Origin: Apopatocola sp963618015
GTDB lineage: Bacteria > Bacillota > Clostridia > Oscillospirales > Oscillospiraceae
Reading direction: 5' to 3'
DNA: 64,000 nucleotides
Assembly (NCBI GenBank): GCA_963618015.1
Contig: CAVEQS010000009.1
Span: 3,639-67,638, forward strand
A model generated the notes under the pieces. That model made no database searches. It had not been told where the DNA came from and worked only from the letters and a program-made list of their open reading frames with translations. The first letter of the stretch is position 1. Every line of letters starts with the position of its first letter. Both the position numbers and the translations under genes were made by a program. Positions 53,624 to 62,004 of this stretch are shown in pieces.

Positions 53624-54513
53624 AGATGGCAAAAGAAAAGACATCACGGCTCGGAACCGGGCTTTCCGCCCTGTTCGGCGAGGAGGAGAACGTCCTCGAA
53701 AACGAAACGGTGCAGACCCTGCCGATCTCACGGGTCGAGCCGCGCAAGGATCAGCCGCGCCGGGAGTTTGACCCCGCGGCGATCGAGGAGCTGGCAGCGT
53801 CCATCCGGGAATACGGACTCATCCAGCCCATCACGGTGCGTCCGCTGGATAAAGGCTATTATCAGATCATCGCGGGTGAGCGCCGCTGGCGCGCCTCCCG
53901 CGCCGCGGGACTCAAGGAAGTGCCGGTGCGCATTTTGGAGGCGGACGATAAGCTCGCCATGGAGCTTGCGCTCGTGGAAAACCTCCAGCGCGAGGACTTA
54001 AACCCCATGGAAGAGGCCGCAGGCTATAAAAAGCTCATGGACGATTACGGCCTTACGCAGGAGCAGGTCGCCTCGCGCGTGCAGAAGTCGCGTCCCGCGG
54101 TCACGAACGCGCTGCGCCTTTTGTCGCTCGGCGAGACGCTGCAAAAGAAGGTCTCCGCCGGGAAGCTCTCCGCCGGTCACGCGCGCGCCCTTCTGCCGCT
54201 CAAGACCGAGGCGCTGCGCGAAAAGGCGGCCGCCGAGGTCGAATCGCGCGGCTTGAGCGTCCGGCAGACGGAAACGCTCGTCGCTTCCCTGCTCCGCCAG
54301 GCGGAGCAGCCGGAAAAGGAAGAGAAGAAGCCGCCGGTCGTGGACTACGTCCGCGAGGCGGAAAAAGCGCTCAGCGACGCGCTGGGACGCGGCGTAAAGT
54401 TCCAGGGCGGGCAGAAAAAAGGCCGCATCGCGCTGGAGTTCTATTCCGCGGACGACCGCGAGGCGCTGATGGAAGCGCTCAAACATATGGACAAGCCCTG
54501 GAAAAAGAAATAA
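53620..54513 (+). CDS. parB: Chromosome partitioning protein ParB (Spo0J)
   Basis: A 297-residue ParB. The N-terminal CTPase domain has QPRREFDPAAIEELAASI and the GERRWRASRAAGL motif; the helix-turn-helix includes LTQEQVASRVQKSRPAVTNA. It binds the two parS sites upstream and spreads along DNA as a clamp. It starts within the parA stop; a second ATG two codons on is also possible. serS follows 18 nt later with its own ribosome site. Confidence 0.97.
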   Translation: MKMAKEKTSRLGTGLSALFGEEENVLENETVQTLPISRVEPRKDQPRREFDPAAIEELAASIREYGLIQPITVRPLDKGYYQIIAGERRWRASRAAGLKEVPVRILEADDKLAMELALVENLQREDLNPMEEAAGYKKLMDDYGLTQEQVASRVQKSRPAVTNALRLLSLGETLQKKVSAGKLSAGHARALLPLKTEALREKAAAEVESRGLSVRQTETLVASLLRQAEQPEKEEKKPPVVDYVREAEKALSDALGRGVKFQGGQKKGRIALEFYSADDREALMEALKHMDKPWKKK

Positions 54514-54531
54514 TTTTGAGGAGAATATATC

Positions 54532-55833
54532 ATGCTGGACATTCGTTTTATTCGTGAGAATCCGGAACTCGTGCGCGAAAACATCCGCAAGAAGTTCCAG
54601 GACAAGAAGCTCCCCCTCGTGGACGAGGTGCTGGAGCTGGATGAAAAGCTGCGCGCGGCGAAGACCGAGGCAAACGAGCTTCGCGCCAACCGCAACGCCC
54701 TTTCCAAGAAGATCGGCATGCTGATGGGTCAGGCGAAGAAGGATCCCTCCAAGCTCGAAGAGGCCGAGAGCGTCAAGGCCGAGGTCGCGCGCGAGGCCGC
54801 GCGGCTTGCCGAGCTCGAAAAGCTTGAGCCGGAGTACGAGGCGCAGCTCAAAGAGCGCATGATGGTCATCCCACAGATGATCGATCCGAGCGTCCCCATC
54901 GGCCCGGACGACAGCTGCAACGTTGAGGTGCAGCGCTTCGGCGAGGCGACCGTGCCCGACTTTGAGATCCCCTACCACACCGAGATCATGGAGAGCTTCA
55001 ACGGCGTCGATCTGGACGCGGCGCGCCGCGTCTCCGGCAACGGCTTCTACTATCTCCGCGGCGATATCGCCCGCCTGCACTCCGCCGTGCTGGCGTATGC
55101 GCGCGACTTCATGATCGATAAGGGCTTTGTCTACTATATCCCGCCGTACATGATCCACGGCGACGTGGTGCAGGGCGTCATGTCCCAGACCGATATGGAC
55201 GCCATGATGTACAAGATCGAGGGCGAGGACCTTTATCTCATCGGCACGAGCGAGCACTCCATGATCGGCTCGTTCATCGACCGCATTGTCCCGGAGAAGG
55301 AGCTCCCCATCACCTATACGAGCTATTCTCCGTGCTTCCGCAAGGAAAAGGGCGCGCACGGCATCGAGGAGCGCGGCGTTTACCGCATCCACCAGTTCGA
55401 AAAGCAGGAGATGATCGTCGTCTGCAAGCCCGAGGAGAGCATGGAGTGGTACGAGAAAATGTGGCGCTACAGCGTGGAGCTGTTCCGCTCGCTCGAAATT
55501 CCGGTGCGTCAGCTCGAATGCTGCTCCGGCGACCTTGCCGATCTCAAGGTGAAGAGCTGCGATATCGAAGCCTGGAGCCCGCGCCAGCAGAAGTACTTTG
55601 AGGTCTGCTCCTGCTCGAATCTCGGCGATGCGCAGGCGCGCCGCCTGAAGATCCGCGTCCGCGGCGAAGACGGTAAGCTTTATCTTGCCCATACGCTCAA
55701 CAACACCGTCGTTGCGCCTCCGCGCATGCTCATCGCGTTCCTGGAGAACCACCTGCACGCCGACGGCAGCGTCGATATCCCCGAGGTGCTTCGTCCGTAC
55801 ATGGGCGGCAAGGATCATCTCGAAAAGAAGTAA
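54532..55833 (+). CDS. serS: Seryl-tRNA synthetase
   Basis: A 433-residue class II synthetase. The N-terminal antiparallel coiled coil (about 25-100) reaches the tRNA-Ser arm. The catalytic domain has SPCFRKEKGAHGIEERGVYR (motif 2) and the motif 3 region APPRMLIAFLENH. GAGGAG lies 8 nt before the ATG. It is probably co-transcribed with parAB, as the spacing is short and no terminator intervenes. Confidence 0.98.
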   Translation: MLDIRFIRENPELVRENIRKKFQDKKLPLVDEVLELDEKLRAAKTEANELRANRNALSKKIGMLMGQAKKDPSKLEEAESVKAEVAREAARLAELEKLEPEYEAQLKERMMVIPQMIDPSVPIGPDDSCNVEVQRFGEATVPDFEIPYHTEIMESFNGVDLDAARRVSGNGFYYLRGDIARLHSAVLAYARDFMIDKGFVYYIPPYMIHGDVVQGVMSQTDMDAMMYKIEGEDLYLIGTSEHSMIGSFIDRIVPEKELPITYTSYSPCFRKEKGAHGIEERGVYRIHQFEKQEMIVVCKPEESMEWYEKMWRYSVELFRSLEIPVRQLECCSGDLADLKVKSCDIEAWSPRQQKYFEVCSCSNLGDAQARRLKIRVRGEDGKLYLAHTLNNTVVAPPRMLIAFLENHLHADGSVDIPEVLRPYMGGKDHLEKK

Positions 55834-55860
55834 AACGTAAAATTCCAACGGGAACAACCA

Positions 55861-56688
55861 ATGGAAAACACCGTTCGTATCCGTATTCTGCGCTGCGGAA
55901 CGATGACTCCCCCGGCGGCAGCGTATCCGGGCGTGCCGAAGCGGTACGTCCGGCGCGGCCGCGTCGAGCTGCCGGTGAGCGCATTTCTCATCGAGACGCC
56001 GGGGCATAAGCCGGTGCTCGTCGATACCGGCTGGGGGCGTGCGATCAGCCCCGCGGGCGTATACGACCACGCCGCGGCGCGCGCGAAGCTCCCGCCGCGC
56101 TTGTGCGCCTACTGGCAGCCCGTCACGCCGCCGGGGTGGAGCGTGCGTGAGCAGCTTGCAAAGCTCGGCTTCTCCCCTGCCGAGCTCGAAACGGTTCTGC
56201 TCACATCGCTGGAGCCGGATCATGTTGCGGGCGTGGATGAGGTGAGCGATGCGCCTCTCATTGAGCTGCCGGAACAGGAGAAATACTGGACGCCGCGCAC
56301 CGTGTACGCGCTGCGCCAGCCGCGCTCGCTCTGGGAGCACCTGCCGGTAAAGCCGTTTTATTACCGCGGCGTGCCGGACGGGCCATTCCGCCGGACGTGG
56401 GATCTCCTCGGCGACGGGAGCATCCTCTGCATCAGCACCCCGGGGTATACCGAGGGCGCGTGCGTCCTGCGCGTAAATTCCCCGAGCGGGAAATATGTGC
56501 TCGTGCAGTCCTCGATTGCCGTGTGCCGGGATGTGCTCGGCACGGAGAATGTGCCGCTTGCGGGCTTCAACCGTGAATTTCAAAAGCGCTCGCTCGCCTG
56601 GCTCTCGGATGTGAGCCGTGAGGAAAACTGCGCCGCCGTCCTCTTCGGGCATGACCCGGAGGAGATCCCGCGCGTGATCGAATTTTGA
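55861..56688 (+). CDS. Metallo-beta-lactamase-fold protein lacking most zinc ligands
   Basis: A 275-residue protein with the MBL fold of the lactonase-like group: AFLIETPGHKPVLVDTGWG early, then what should be THLHxDH. Here it reads TSLEPDH (115-121): two His are replaced by Ser116 and Glu118, while Asp120 and His121 remain. The next ligand site TPGHT reads TPGYT (Tyr196). The final FGHD (His264) is kept. It is probably not a normal two-zinc hydrolase. It follows serS by 27 nt. A binding or one-metal role is possible. Confidence 0.8.
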   Translation: MENTVRIRILRCGTMTPPAAAYPGVPKRYVRRGRVELPVSAFLIETPGHKPVLVDTGWGRAISPAGVYDHAAARAKLPPRLCAYWQPVTPPGWSVREQLAKLGFSPAELETVLLTSLEPDHVAGVDEVSDAPLIELPEQEKYWTPRTVYALRQPRSLWEHLPVKPFYYRGVPDGPFRRTWDLLGDGSILCISTPGYTEGACVLRVNSPSGKYVLVQSSIAVCRDVLGTENVPLAGFNREFQKRSLAWLSDVSREENCAAVLFGHDPEEIPRVIEF

Positions 56689-56697
56689 GGTGACAAT

Positions 56698-57120
56698 GTG
56701 AAAGAAAAGCTGAAAGCCCTCTATGAAAAATACAAGGATCTCGTCCCCTACGTGTTCTTCGGCGTGCTGACGACGATCGTGAACTATGTCTCCTACTGGC
56801 TGTTTGCGCATCCGCTCGGCTGCAGCACGGTGGTCAGCACCGCCGTTGCGTGGCTTTTGAGCGTGCTGTTCGCCTATGTGACGAACCGCCGCTGGGTCTT
56901 CCACAGCGAGGCGAAGGGCAGAAAGGAGATCGGGAAGGAGTTTGCCGCATTTTTCAGCGCCCGCCTGGGGACGGGGCTTCTGGATATGCTCATCATGTAC
57001 CTGTGCGTCGATCTGCTCGGCTGGAACGACATGGTCATGAAGCTCGCCTCGAACGTCATCGTTGTCATTCTCAATTACATTCTGAGCAAGTTCTTCATCT
57101 TCAAGAAAAAGGAAAAATAA
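56698..57120 (+). CDS. GtrA-family membrane protein
   Basis: A 140-residue protein with four membrane helices: YVFFGVLTTIVNYVSYWLF, STAVAWLLSVLFAYVTNRRWVF (with the family's NRRWVF), then two C-terminal helices ending SKFFIFKKKEK. GtrA proteins are thought to move lipid-linked sugars across the membrane for cell-surface glycan modification. GTG 56698 is chosen because GAGGTGA precedes it and the nearby ATG is out of frame. It lies 9 nt after the MBL gene. Confidence 0.9.
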   Translation: MKEKLKALYEKYKDLVPYVFFGVLTTIVNYVSYWLFAHPLGCSTVVSTAVAWLLSVLFAYVTNRRWVFHSEAKGRKEIGKEFAAFFSARLGTGLLDMLIMYLCVDLLGWNDMVMKLASNVIVVILNYILSKFFIFKKKEK

Positions 57121-57245
57121 CCCCCTCCGGCTTTTGCCTGCGGCAAAATCCACCTCCCCTGGCGAGGGGAGACAAGATCGTTTACTGCAAACCCACTTGG
57201 CTCCCCTAATAGGGGAGCTGGCAGCGAAGCTGACTGAGGGTTTTT
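57119..57245. repeat. Dispersed bipartite hairpin repeat, copy 14 (B-inverted + A)
   Basis: ACCCCCTCCGGC, hairpin TTTTGCC-tgc-GGCAAAA, CCACCTCCCC/GGGGAG, spacer ATCGTTTACTGCAAACCCAC as in copies 5 and 12, GGCTCCCC/GGGGAGC, hairpin CAGC-gaa-GCTG, ACTGAGGG. It begins at the GtrA stop codon. Confidence 0.85.
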
Positions 57246-57259
57246 TTCACCGTCAAAGC

Positions 57260-57295
57260 AGCAAAAGCGCCATCCGAGCGGATGGCGCTTTTGCT
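57260..57295. terminator. Terminator-like hairpin before the maltodextrin operon
   Basis: AGCAAAAGCGCCATCCG and its complement in a near-perfect stem. It probably ends the serS-MBL-GtrA transcript. Confidence 0.6.
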
Positions 57296-57311
57296 ATACC
57301 CTGCGGCTGGT

Positions 57312-57391
57312 AAGGAAAGCGCTTTCGCTTTTTTTCGTTGACCGATTTTTGGCAGGTATATATACTTAGCACAACAAAAGGCGCTTTCCTT
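57312..57391 (+). promoter_or_regulatory. malE promoter with cre-like operators
   Basis: TTGACC (57338-57343), 17 bp spacer, TATACT (57361-57366). Upstream is the dyad GAAAGCGCTTTC (57315-57326), close to a CcpA cre site. The arm AAGGAAAGCGC (57312-57322) is repeated inverted as GCGCTTTCCTT (57381-57391) downstream of the -10. This suits repression by a LacI-family protein bridging both sites. The regulator gene is not in the window. Confidence 0.6.
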
Positions 57392-57421
57392 TTGTGACAA
57401 AAGAATAAAGGAGCGGAAAAG

Positions 57422-58669
57422 ATGAAGAAGATTCTTGCACTGCTGATGGCAGTATGCCTGATCGTTGCGATGCTGGCCGGCTGCGGCAGCACCCCGGCCG
57501 AACCGGTGCAGGCCACAGAGAAACCGGCGGCGGAGCAGCCCGCCGCGGAGCCGAGCGCGGAAAAGGAGACCGTCGCGCTGAAGGTGTGGGCGGATCAGGT
57601 CGAGCTGGAGCTGACGGAAAAGCTCTGCAATGATTTCGCCGCCGCGCATCCGGAAAAGGAATACGTTTTTGAGTTCGGCGCCGTCGGTGCGGTGGACGGC
57701 AAGTCCCGCTATCTCGAGGACCCCGCGGCCGCGGCGGACGTGTTCGTCTTTGCCGATGACCAGCTCATCGACCTCGTGAAGGCGGACGCGCTTTACGAAG
57801 TGACCCGCAACACCGATGCGATCGTTGCGGCGAACACCGCCGGCTCGATCAACGCCGCGTCCTACGACGGCGTGCTCTACGGCTACCCCATGACCTCCGA
57901 TAACGGCTACTTCCTGTACTACGATAAGTCGGTGTTCACCGAGGAAGACCTCAAAACGCTCGACGGCATTCTTGCCGCCGCCAACGCCGCCGGCAAGCAG
58001 GTACATATGGATGTTTCGAACGGCTGGTATCTCGCCTCCTTCTTCCTCGGCAACGGCTGCACGCTGACCATCGAGGACGGCAAGCAGGTCATGGACTTCA
58101 ATAACGCCAACGGCCTCGCCGCGGCGGAAGCCATCCGCGAGTTCTGCAACAACCCGGCGTTCGTGACCGGCGACGACTCCGTCCTCTCCGGCGGCATCGG
58201 CGATTCCATCGCCTGCGGCGTCTCCGGCACGTGGGTCGCCACCGCCATTAAGGAAAAGCTCGGCGATAACTACGGCTGCTGCAAGCTGCCGACCTTTACG
58301 TGCGACGGCAAGCAGGTGCAGATGGGCTCCTTCCTCGGCTGCAAGATCTACGGTGTGAACTCCCAGACAGCCTACCCGGTGGACGCCATGGAGCTCGCGG
58401 AGTTTCTGACCTCCGAGCAGTCGCAGCTCGAGCGCTATGAAGCGCTCAACTACGGCCCGTCCAACGTGAACGCTCTGGCGAGCGACGCGGTCTCGTCCAA
58501 CCTCGCGCTGCGCGCTCTCGGCGAGCAGAGCAACTACGCCGTGACGCAGCTCGTCCTCGGCGGCTTCTGGGTGCCGGCGGAGGCGTTCGGCGCCGAGCTG
58601 GAAGCTCACACCACCGCCGATCTGCAGACGCTGCTCGACCAGCTGGTGGAGCAGGCCACGGCGGGCTGA
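57422..58669 (+). CDS. Maltose/maltodextrin-type ABC substrate-binding lipoprotein
   Basis: A 415-residue exported binding protein of family 1. The lipoprotein signal is KKILALLMAVCLIVAMLAGCG with lipobox LAGC. A Pro/Ala/Glu-rich linker is followed by the MalE-like mature part (VALKVWADQVELELTEKLC, YDGVLYGYPMTSDNGYFLYY, and PVDAMELAEFLTSEQSQLERY). It feeds the MalF/MalG-type permeases encoded downstream. AAAGGAG precedes the ATG, and the upstream promoter has a cre-like site, which fits carbon-catabolite control. Confidence 0.93.
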   Translation: MKKILALLMAVCLIVAMLAGCGSTPAEPVQATEKPAAEQPAAEPSAEKETVALKVWADQVELELTEKLCNDFAAAHPEKEYVFEFGAVGAVDGKSRYLEDPAAAADVFVFADDQLIDLVKADALYEVTRNTDAIVAANTAGSINAASYDGVLYGYPMTSDNGYFLYYDKSVFTEEDLKTLDGILAAANAAGKQVHMDVSNGWYLASFFLGNGCTLTIEDGKQVMDFNNANGLAAAEAIREFCNNPAFVTGDDSVLSGGIGDSIACGVSGTWVATAIKEKLGDNYGCCKLPTFTCDGKQVQMGSFLGCKIYGVNSQTAYPVDAMELAEFLTSEQSQLERYEALNYGPSNVNALASDAVSSNLALRALGEQSNYAVTQLVLGGFWVPAEAFGAELEAHTTADLQTLLDQLVEQATAG

Positions 58670-58760
58670 TAACCTGTAACTTGTACGGATAAAAGGGGCT
58701 GGCAACAGCCCCTTTTCCGGGTTTCTTCCGAAGTGAACCGAGAAATTGCGGAGGTGCGCC

Positions 58761-59193
58761 ATGCACAGAGAAACAAAACGTCACATACTTCTGGATGCCG
58801 CGGCGAGAGGCAGTCTTTGGACGCGCCTGTCGTTTCTCGTCATGGGCGCGGGCTGCATCCGGTATAAGCAGTTCGTCCGCGGGGCGGCATATCTGCTCAG
58901 CGAGATCGGATTCATTTTCTTCTTCCGGGATTTCGCGCTGCAATATCTCTCCAAATTCGCAACGCTCGGCACGGAAACGCAGCGAAAGGTCTGGAACGAA
59001 GAATTGCAGATCTTCCAGCGTATCCCCGGGGATAACTCCATGCTGATACTGCTTTTCAGCGTGATGTCCATCGCCGTGTGCGCCGTGTTTCTCTATCTCT
59101 GGTACGCCAACGTCCGGGACGCCTGGCGCGCGCAGGAAAACGCCGAGCACGGCTGCGCGATCGCTTCCTTCCGGGACGATCTCCGTGCCATGC
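58761..59193 (+). pseudogene. 5' part of a frameshifted MalF-type permease gene
   Basis: Encodes about 144 residues of normal MalF N-terminus: TKRHILLDAAARGSLWTRLS, two membrane helices, the GDNSMLILLFSVM loop and FRDDLRAM. At about 59193 the reading frame departs; the expected continuation (RHEKFHV...) is found one nucleotide later. Removing one C in ATGCCGCC would restore a single frame. GGAGGTG precedes ATG 58761. The wrong frame stays open to 59891, so no translational restart is set up at the junction. Confidence 0.75.
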
Positions 59194-60120
59194 CGCCACG
59201 AGAAATTCCATGTGACGCTGCTCGCCCTCCCTATGCTCACCATGGTGCTCTTCACGGTGCTGCCGATCGTTTTCATGATCCTCATCGCTTTCACGAATTT
59301 CGATGCCGACCACCAGCCCCCCGGAAACCTGTTCACCTGGGTCGGCATGACGAACGTGACCGATATCTTCCTCGGCAACGCGATCAAGACCCGCACGTTC
59401 TTCGGCCTGCTCGGCTGGACGATCGTATGGGCGATCCTCGCCACGTTCACGAACTACTTTTTCGGCATGCTGCTGGCCGTAGCCATCAACAGCAAGCTCG
59501 TAAAGCTCAAAAAGGTCTGGCGCACCTGCTTTGTCATCGCGATCGCCATTCCGCAGTTTGTAAGTCTCCTGCTCATCTCCCGCGCGCTGGAACCGGCGGG
59601 CGCGGTGAATGTGCTGCTCATGAAGCTCGGCATCATCCAATCGCCGCTGCCGTTCCTTCTCGATCCAACGCTCGCGCGCATCGTCGCGGTCGTGATCAAT
59701 ATGTGGATCGGCATTCCGTATTCGATGATCACGTTCTCCGGCGTTTTGATGAACATCCCCGCGGAGCTCTACGAGAGCGCCGAGATCGACGGCGCAGGCC
59801 CCATGCGGAAATTCATCTCTATCACGCTGCCGTACATGTTCTTCGTCACCGCCCCGGCGACGATCACAACGTTTGTTACAAACTTCAATAACTTCAACGT
59901 CATTTACCTTCTCACCGCCGGCGGGCCGTTCTCGCTCGACTACTACCAGGCGGGCAAGACCGACCTTCTTGTCACCTGGCTCTATAAGCTCACCGTGAAC
60001 CGCAACGACTATTCTCTCGCCTCCACCATCGGCATTTTCATCTTCCTGCTGGTGGGCACCTGCTCGCTTCTCGTCTATAACCGTACCGGAGCCGTAACGA
60101 AGGAGGATCAGTTCCAATGA
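59185..60120 (+). CDS. MalF-type sugar ABC permease, core part after a frameshift
   Basis: About 311 residues holding the complete transport core: the FHVTLLALPMLTMVLFTVLP helix, NLFTWVGMTNV, and the ATPase-contact loop with ELYESAEIDGAGPMRKF. It ends in KEDQFQ and overlaps malG by 4 nt. The only possible local start is a GTG at 59185 without a ribosome site. The intact gene would run 58761-60120 and give about 452 residues, normal for MalF. Whether the break is a real mutation, an assembly error or a recoding site is undecided. Confidence 0.8.
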   Translation: MPCRHEKFHVTLLALPMLTMVLFTVLPIVFMILIAFTNFDADHQPPGNLFTWVGMTNVTDIFLGNAIKTRTFFGLLGWTIVWAILATFTNYFFGMLLAVAINSKLVKLKKVWRTCFVIAIAIPQFVSLLLISRALEPAGAVNVLLMKLGIIQSPLPFLLDPTLARIVAVVINMWIGIPYSMITFSGVLMNIPAELYESAEIDGAGPMRKFISITLPYMFFVTAPATITTFVTNFNNFNVIYLLTAGGPFSLDYYQAGKTDLLVTWLYKLTVNRNDYSLASTIGIFIFLLVGTCSLLVYNRTGAVTKEDQFQ

Positions 60121-60968
60121 AAAATGCACGTATCCGCCGCCGTATTTCGGCCATTGCCTTAAACGCGCTCATCGCCATCCTCGCCATACTGTGGCTCGTG
60201 CCGGTGTTCTGGCTGATCGTTTCGTCCTTCCGCGCCGAGCAGGGCGCCTATACGCCCTATCTCTGGCCGAAGGCGTTCACCTTTGATAATTATATCCGCC
60301 TGTTCACCGACCGGCGGCTGTTCGATTTCCCACGCTGGCTCGGCAACACGCTCTTCGTCGCCGGGTGCAGCTGCGTCCTCACGACGATGCTCACGCTGAT
60401 GGTGGCGTATGTCTATTCCCGCCTGCGCTTCCCGAAGCGCCGCTTTCTCATGAACGCTTCGCTCGTGCTGGGGATGTTCCCGGGCTTCATGAGCATCATT
60501 GCGATTTACCATTTCATGAAGGCCATCGGGCTGGATCAGACGCTTTTAGCGCTGATTTTGGTATATTCCGGCGGCGCAGCGCTCAATTATTACATCGCCA
60601 AGGGCTATTTTGATACCATCCCCAAATCGCTGGACGAGGCCGCGATCTTAGACGGCGCCTCAAACAGCACGGTGTTCTGGAAGATCATCCTGCCGAACGC
60701 CAAGCCCGTCATCGCCACGACCGCCATCAACGCCTTTATAAACCCCATCGTCGATTACATCTTCGTCTCGGTCATCATGAAGGACAACTATAATAACTTC
60801 ACCGTCGCCAAGGGGCTCTACACCATGGTGGACAAGACGAACATTTATGAATACTACACCGTTTTCTGTGCCGGGGCGGTCATCGTGGCGATCCCGGTCG
60901 TGCTGCTGTTCCTCCGTGTGCAGAAATACTATGTTGCCGGCGTAGTCGGCGGCTCCGTGAAAGGATAA
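60117..60968 (+). CDS. MalG-type sugar ABC permease
   Basis: A 283-residue permease with six membrane helices. The N-terminal helix is AILAILWLVPVFWLIVSSFR, and the cytoplasmic loop has IPKSLDEAAILDGASNSTVF, the EAA motif that binds the ATPase. It completes the maltodextrin-type importer. It starts within the malF stop (ATGA) and is followed 3 nt later by a glycosidase fragment. The importer lacks its own ATPase; the one at 38674-39843 is a candidate. Confidence 0.93.
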   Translation: MKNARIRRRISAIALNALIAILAILWLVPVFWLIVSSFRAEQGAYTPYLWPKAFTFDNYIRLFTDRRLFDFPRWLGNTLFVAGCSCVLTTMLTLMVAYVYSRLRFPKRRFLMNASLVLGMFPGFMSIIAIYHFMKAIGLDQTLLALILVYSGGAALNYYIAKGYFDTIPKSLDEAAILDGASNSTVFWKIILPNAKPVIATTAINAFINPIVDYIFVSVIMKDNYNNFTVAKGLYTMVDKTNIYEYYTVFCAGAVIVAIPVVLLFLRVQKYYVAGVVGGSVKG

Positions 60969-60971
60969 GCT

Positions 60972-61358
60972 ATGAACCCTGCAGCGATACTCCACCGGCC
61001 GATGAGCGAATACGCCTTCGCGCTGGACGGCACGCACTATGTCTTCCGCCTGCGCACCGGAAAGGGCGAGGCAGAGAGCGTCCGGTTTTACTACGCCGAC
61101 CGCGCCGTGATGACTCCCGAACTGCAATTTTCCGTCTTACCGATGAAAAAATTCCGGGAGGACAAATACTTCGACTGGTATGAGACCCGGCTCGAAACGC
61201 CGTTTGAGCGCATTGCCTACTATTTTGAACTGAAAAGCGGTACGGAAACGCTCTGCTATTACGGCGACTGCTACCCTGCGGTTTGGCAGGCACCAAGGCA
61301 CACTGCGTCAGCACACGATACTCGGAAACGCGTTCATCTCCTTCAGCAATTTCTGTAA
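60972..61358 (+). pseudogene. 5' fragment of a GH13 neopullulanase/alpha-glycosidase gene
   Basis: The first 104 or so residues match the N-terminal CBM34-type beta domain of cytosolic neopullulanases: ILHRPMSEYAFALDGTHYVF, then YFDWYETRLETPFERIAYYF and CYYGDCYPA. The catalytic barrel (about 450 residues) is missing. After about position 61280 the frame runs through the reverse complement of another gene and stops at 61358. AAAGGAT precedes the ATG. In intact loci this gene degrades imported maltodextrins, so the break separates it from its importer. Confidence 0.75.
61275..61295. other. Sequence junction between two unrelated loci
   Basis: The glycosidase gene (+) loses its match here, and the unknown gene (-) loses its native-looking part at the same place. 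Both genes are cut by one joint. No insertion sequence, tRNA or repeat is seen at the point. Confidence 0.6.
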
Positions 61359-61614
61359 GCCCCTGACGAGCCAGCTGGTGCAGTGCTTTTTCTTCAAGCA
61401 CATTCTCCCGCGTCTTTGCAAAGCCGAATCTGCCATTGAGCCAAAGTCTTGCCTGCTCCCCGGTAAGCTGAAAGTCCACGCCGCAGCGAGTTACGAACAG
61501 AAGGTCCTCCGTGGAGGCCTTGACTACCATGCCTTTTGAAATATATTTCATATTGCTCACTCCTTATCTGTTCTTTACCCATATTACACGGCCTTGCGGC
61601 GTGAATTACAGCAA

Positions 61615-62004
61615 CTACAGCAGATACATTGCGACAACACACAGGAGAATGATCAGCAGCATGACCCCTGCTACTGCAGAAATCTTCTTCACCAGCTCCA
61701 TGTCCACCCCCTCTTTCAGCTTCCCTGCGTCAGACGGAAGGACATCATCATAGTACCCGTCATATCCATCATCTCTCGGTGAACCCGAGCTTTCAAAGAA
61801 TTCACCGTCGGCTTTTTTACGCCTTTTCTCAGAGCGTTTACGGGGCTTCTTTTGTTTTTTCTCCGTGCGCTTTTGCAGACTGATGCTCTCCTCTTTTGAG
61901 TTTTTCCGATCGCCGTCCATGGCCGGGAGGCTCTTTCCGCACTCCATGCAGAAAGAAGCGGCACCGTCGGAAAGCTCGGCGCCGCAATAAGGACAATATT
62001 TCAT
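61615..62004 (-). CDS. Zinc-ribbon, Lys-rich, tail-anchored membrane protein
   Basis: A 129-residue protein: N-terminal zinc ribbon KYCPYCGAELSDGAASFCME with two CxxC pairs, a Lys/Arg-rich stretch (KKQKKPRKRSEKRRKK), an acidic part with YDGYYDDVLPS and a C-terminal membrane helix (AVAGVMLLIILLCVVAMYLL). The start at 62004 is supported by AGGAG 8 nt upstream. It is followed on the same strand by the truncated gene at the junction. A role in membrane-linked regulation is possible, but nothing specific is seen. Confidence 0.75.
   Translation of the reverse strand: MKYCPYCGAELSDGAASFCMECGKSLPAMDGDRKNSKEESISLQKRTEKKQKKPRKRSEKRRKKADGEFFESSGSPRDDGYDGYYDDVLPSDAGKLKEGVDMELVKKISAVAGVMLLIILLCVVAMYLL

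Larger units (their letters stand above)
60970..61551 (-). pseudogene. Truncated gene of unknown family at the junction (only the first ~90 codons look native)
   Basis: Starts at ATG 61551 with AGGAG 8 nt upstream. The native-looking part has TEDLLFVTRCGVDFQLTGEQ, ALHQLARQGLTEIAEG and YRVLTQCALVPAKPQ, ending about 61280. Beyond that the frame happens to stay open through the reverse complement of the glycosidase fragment to 60970, producing a Ser/Arg-rich artefact. I do not recognise the family. Its start and ribosome site resemble those of the zinc-ribbon gene just upstream, so the two were probably an operon. Confidence 0.5.
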
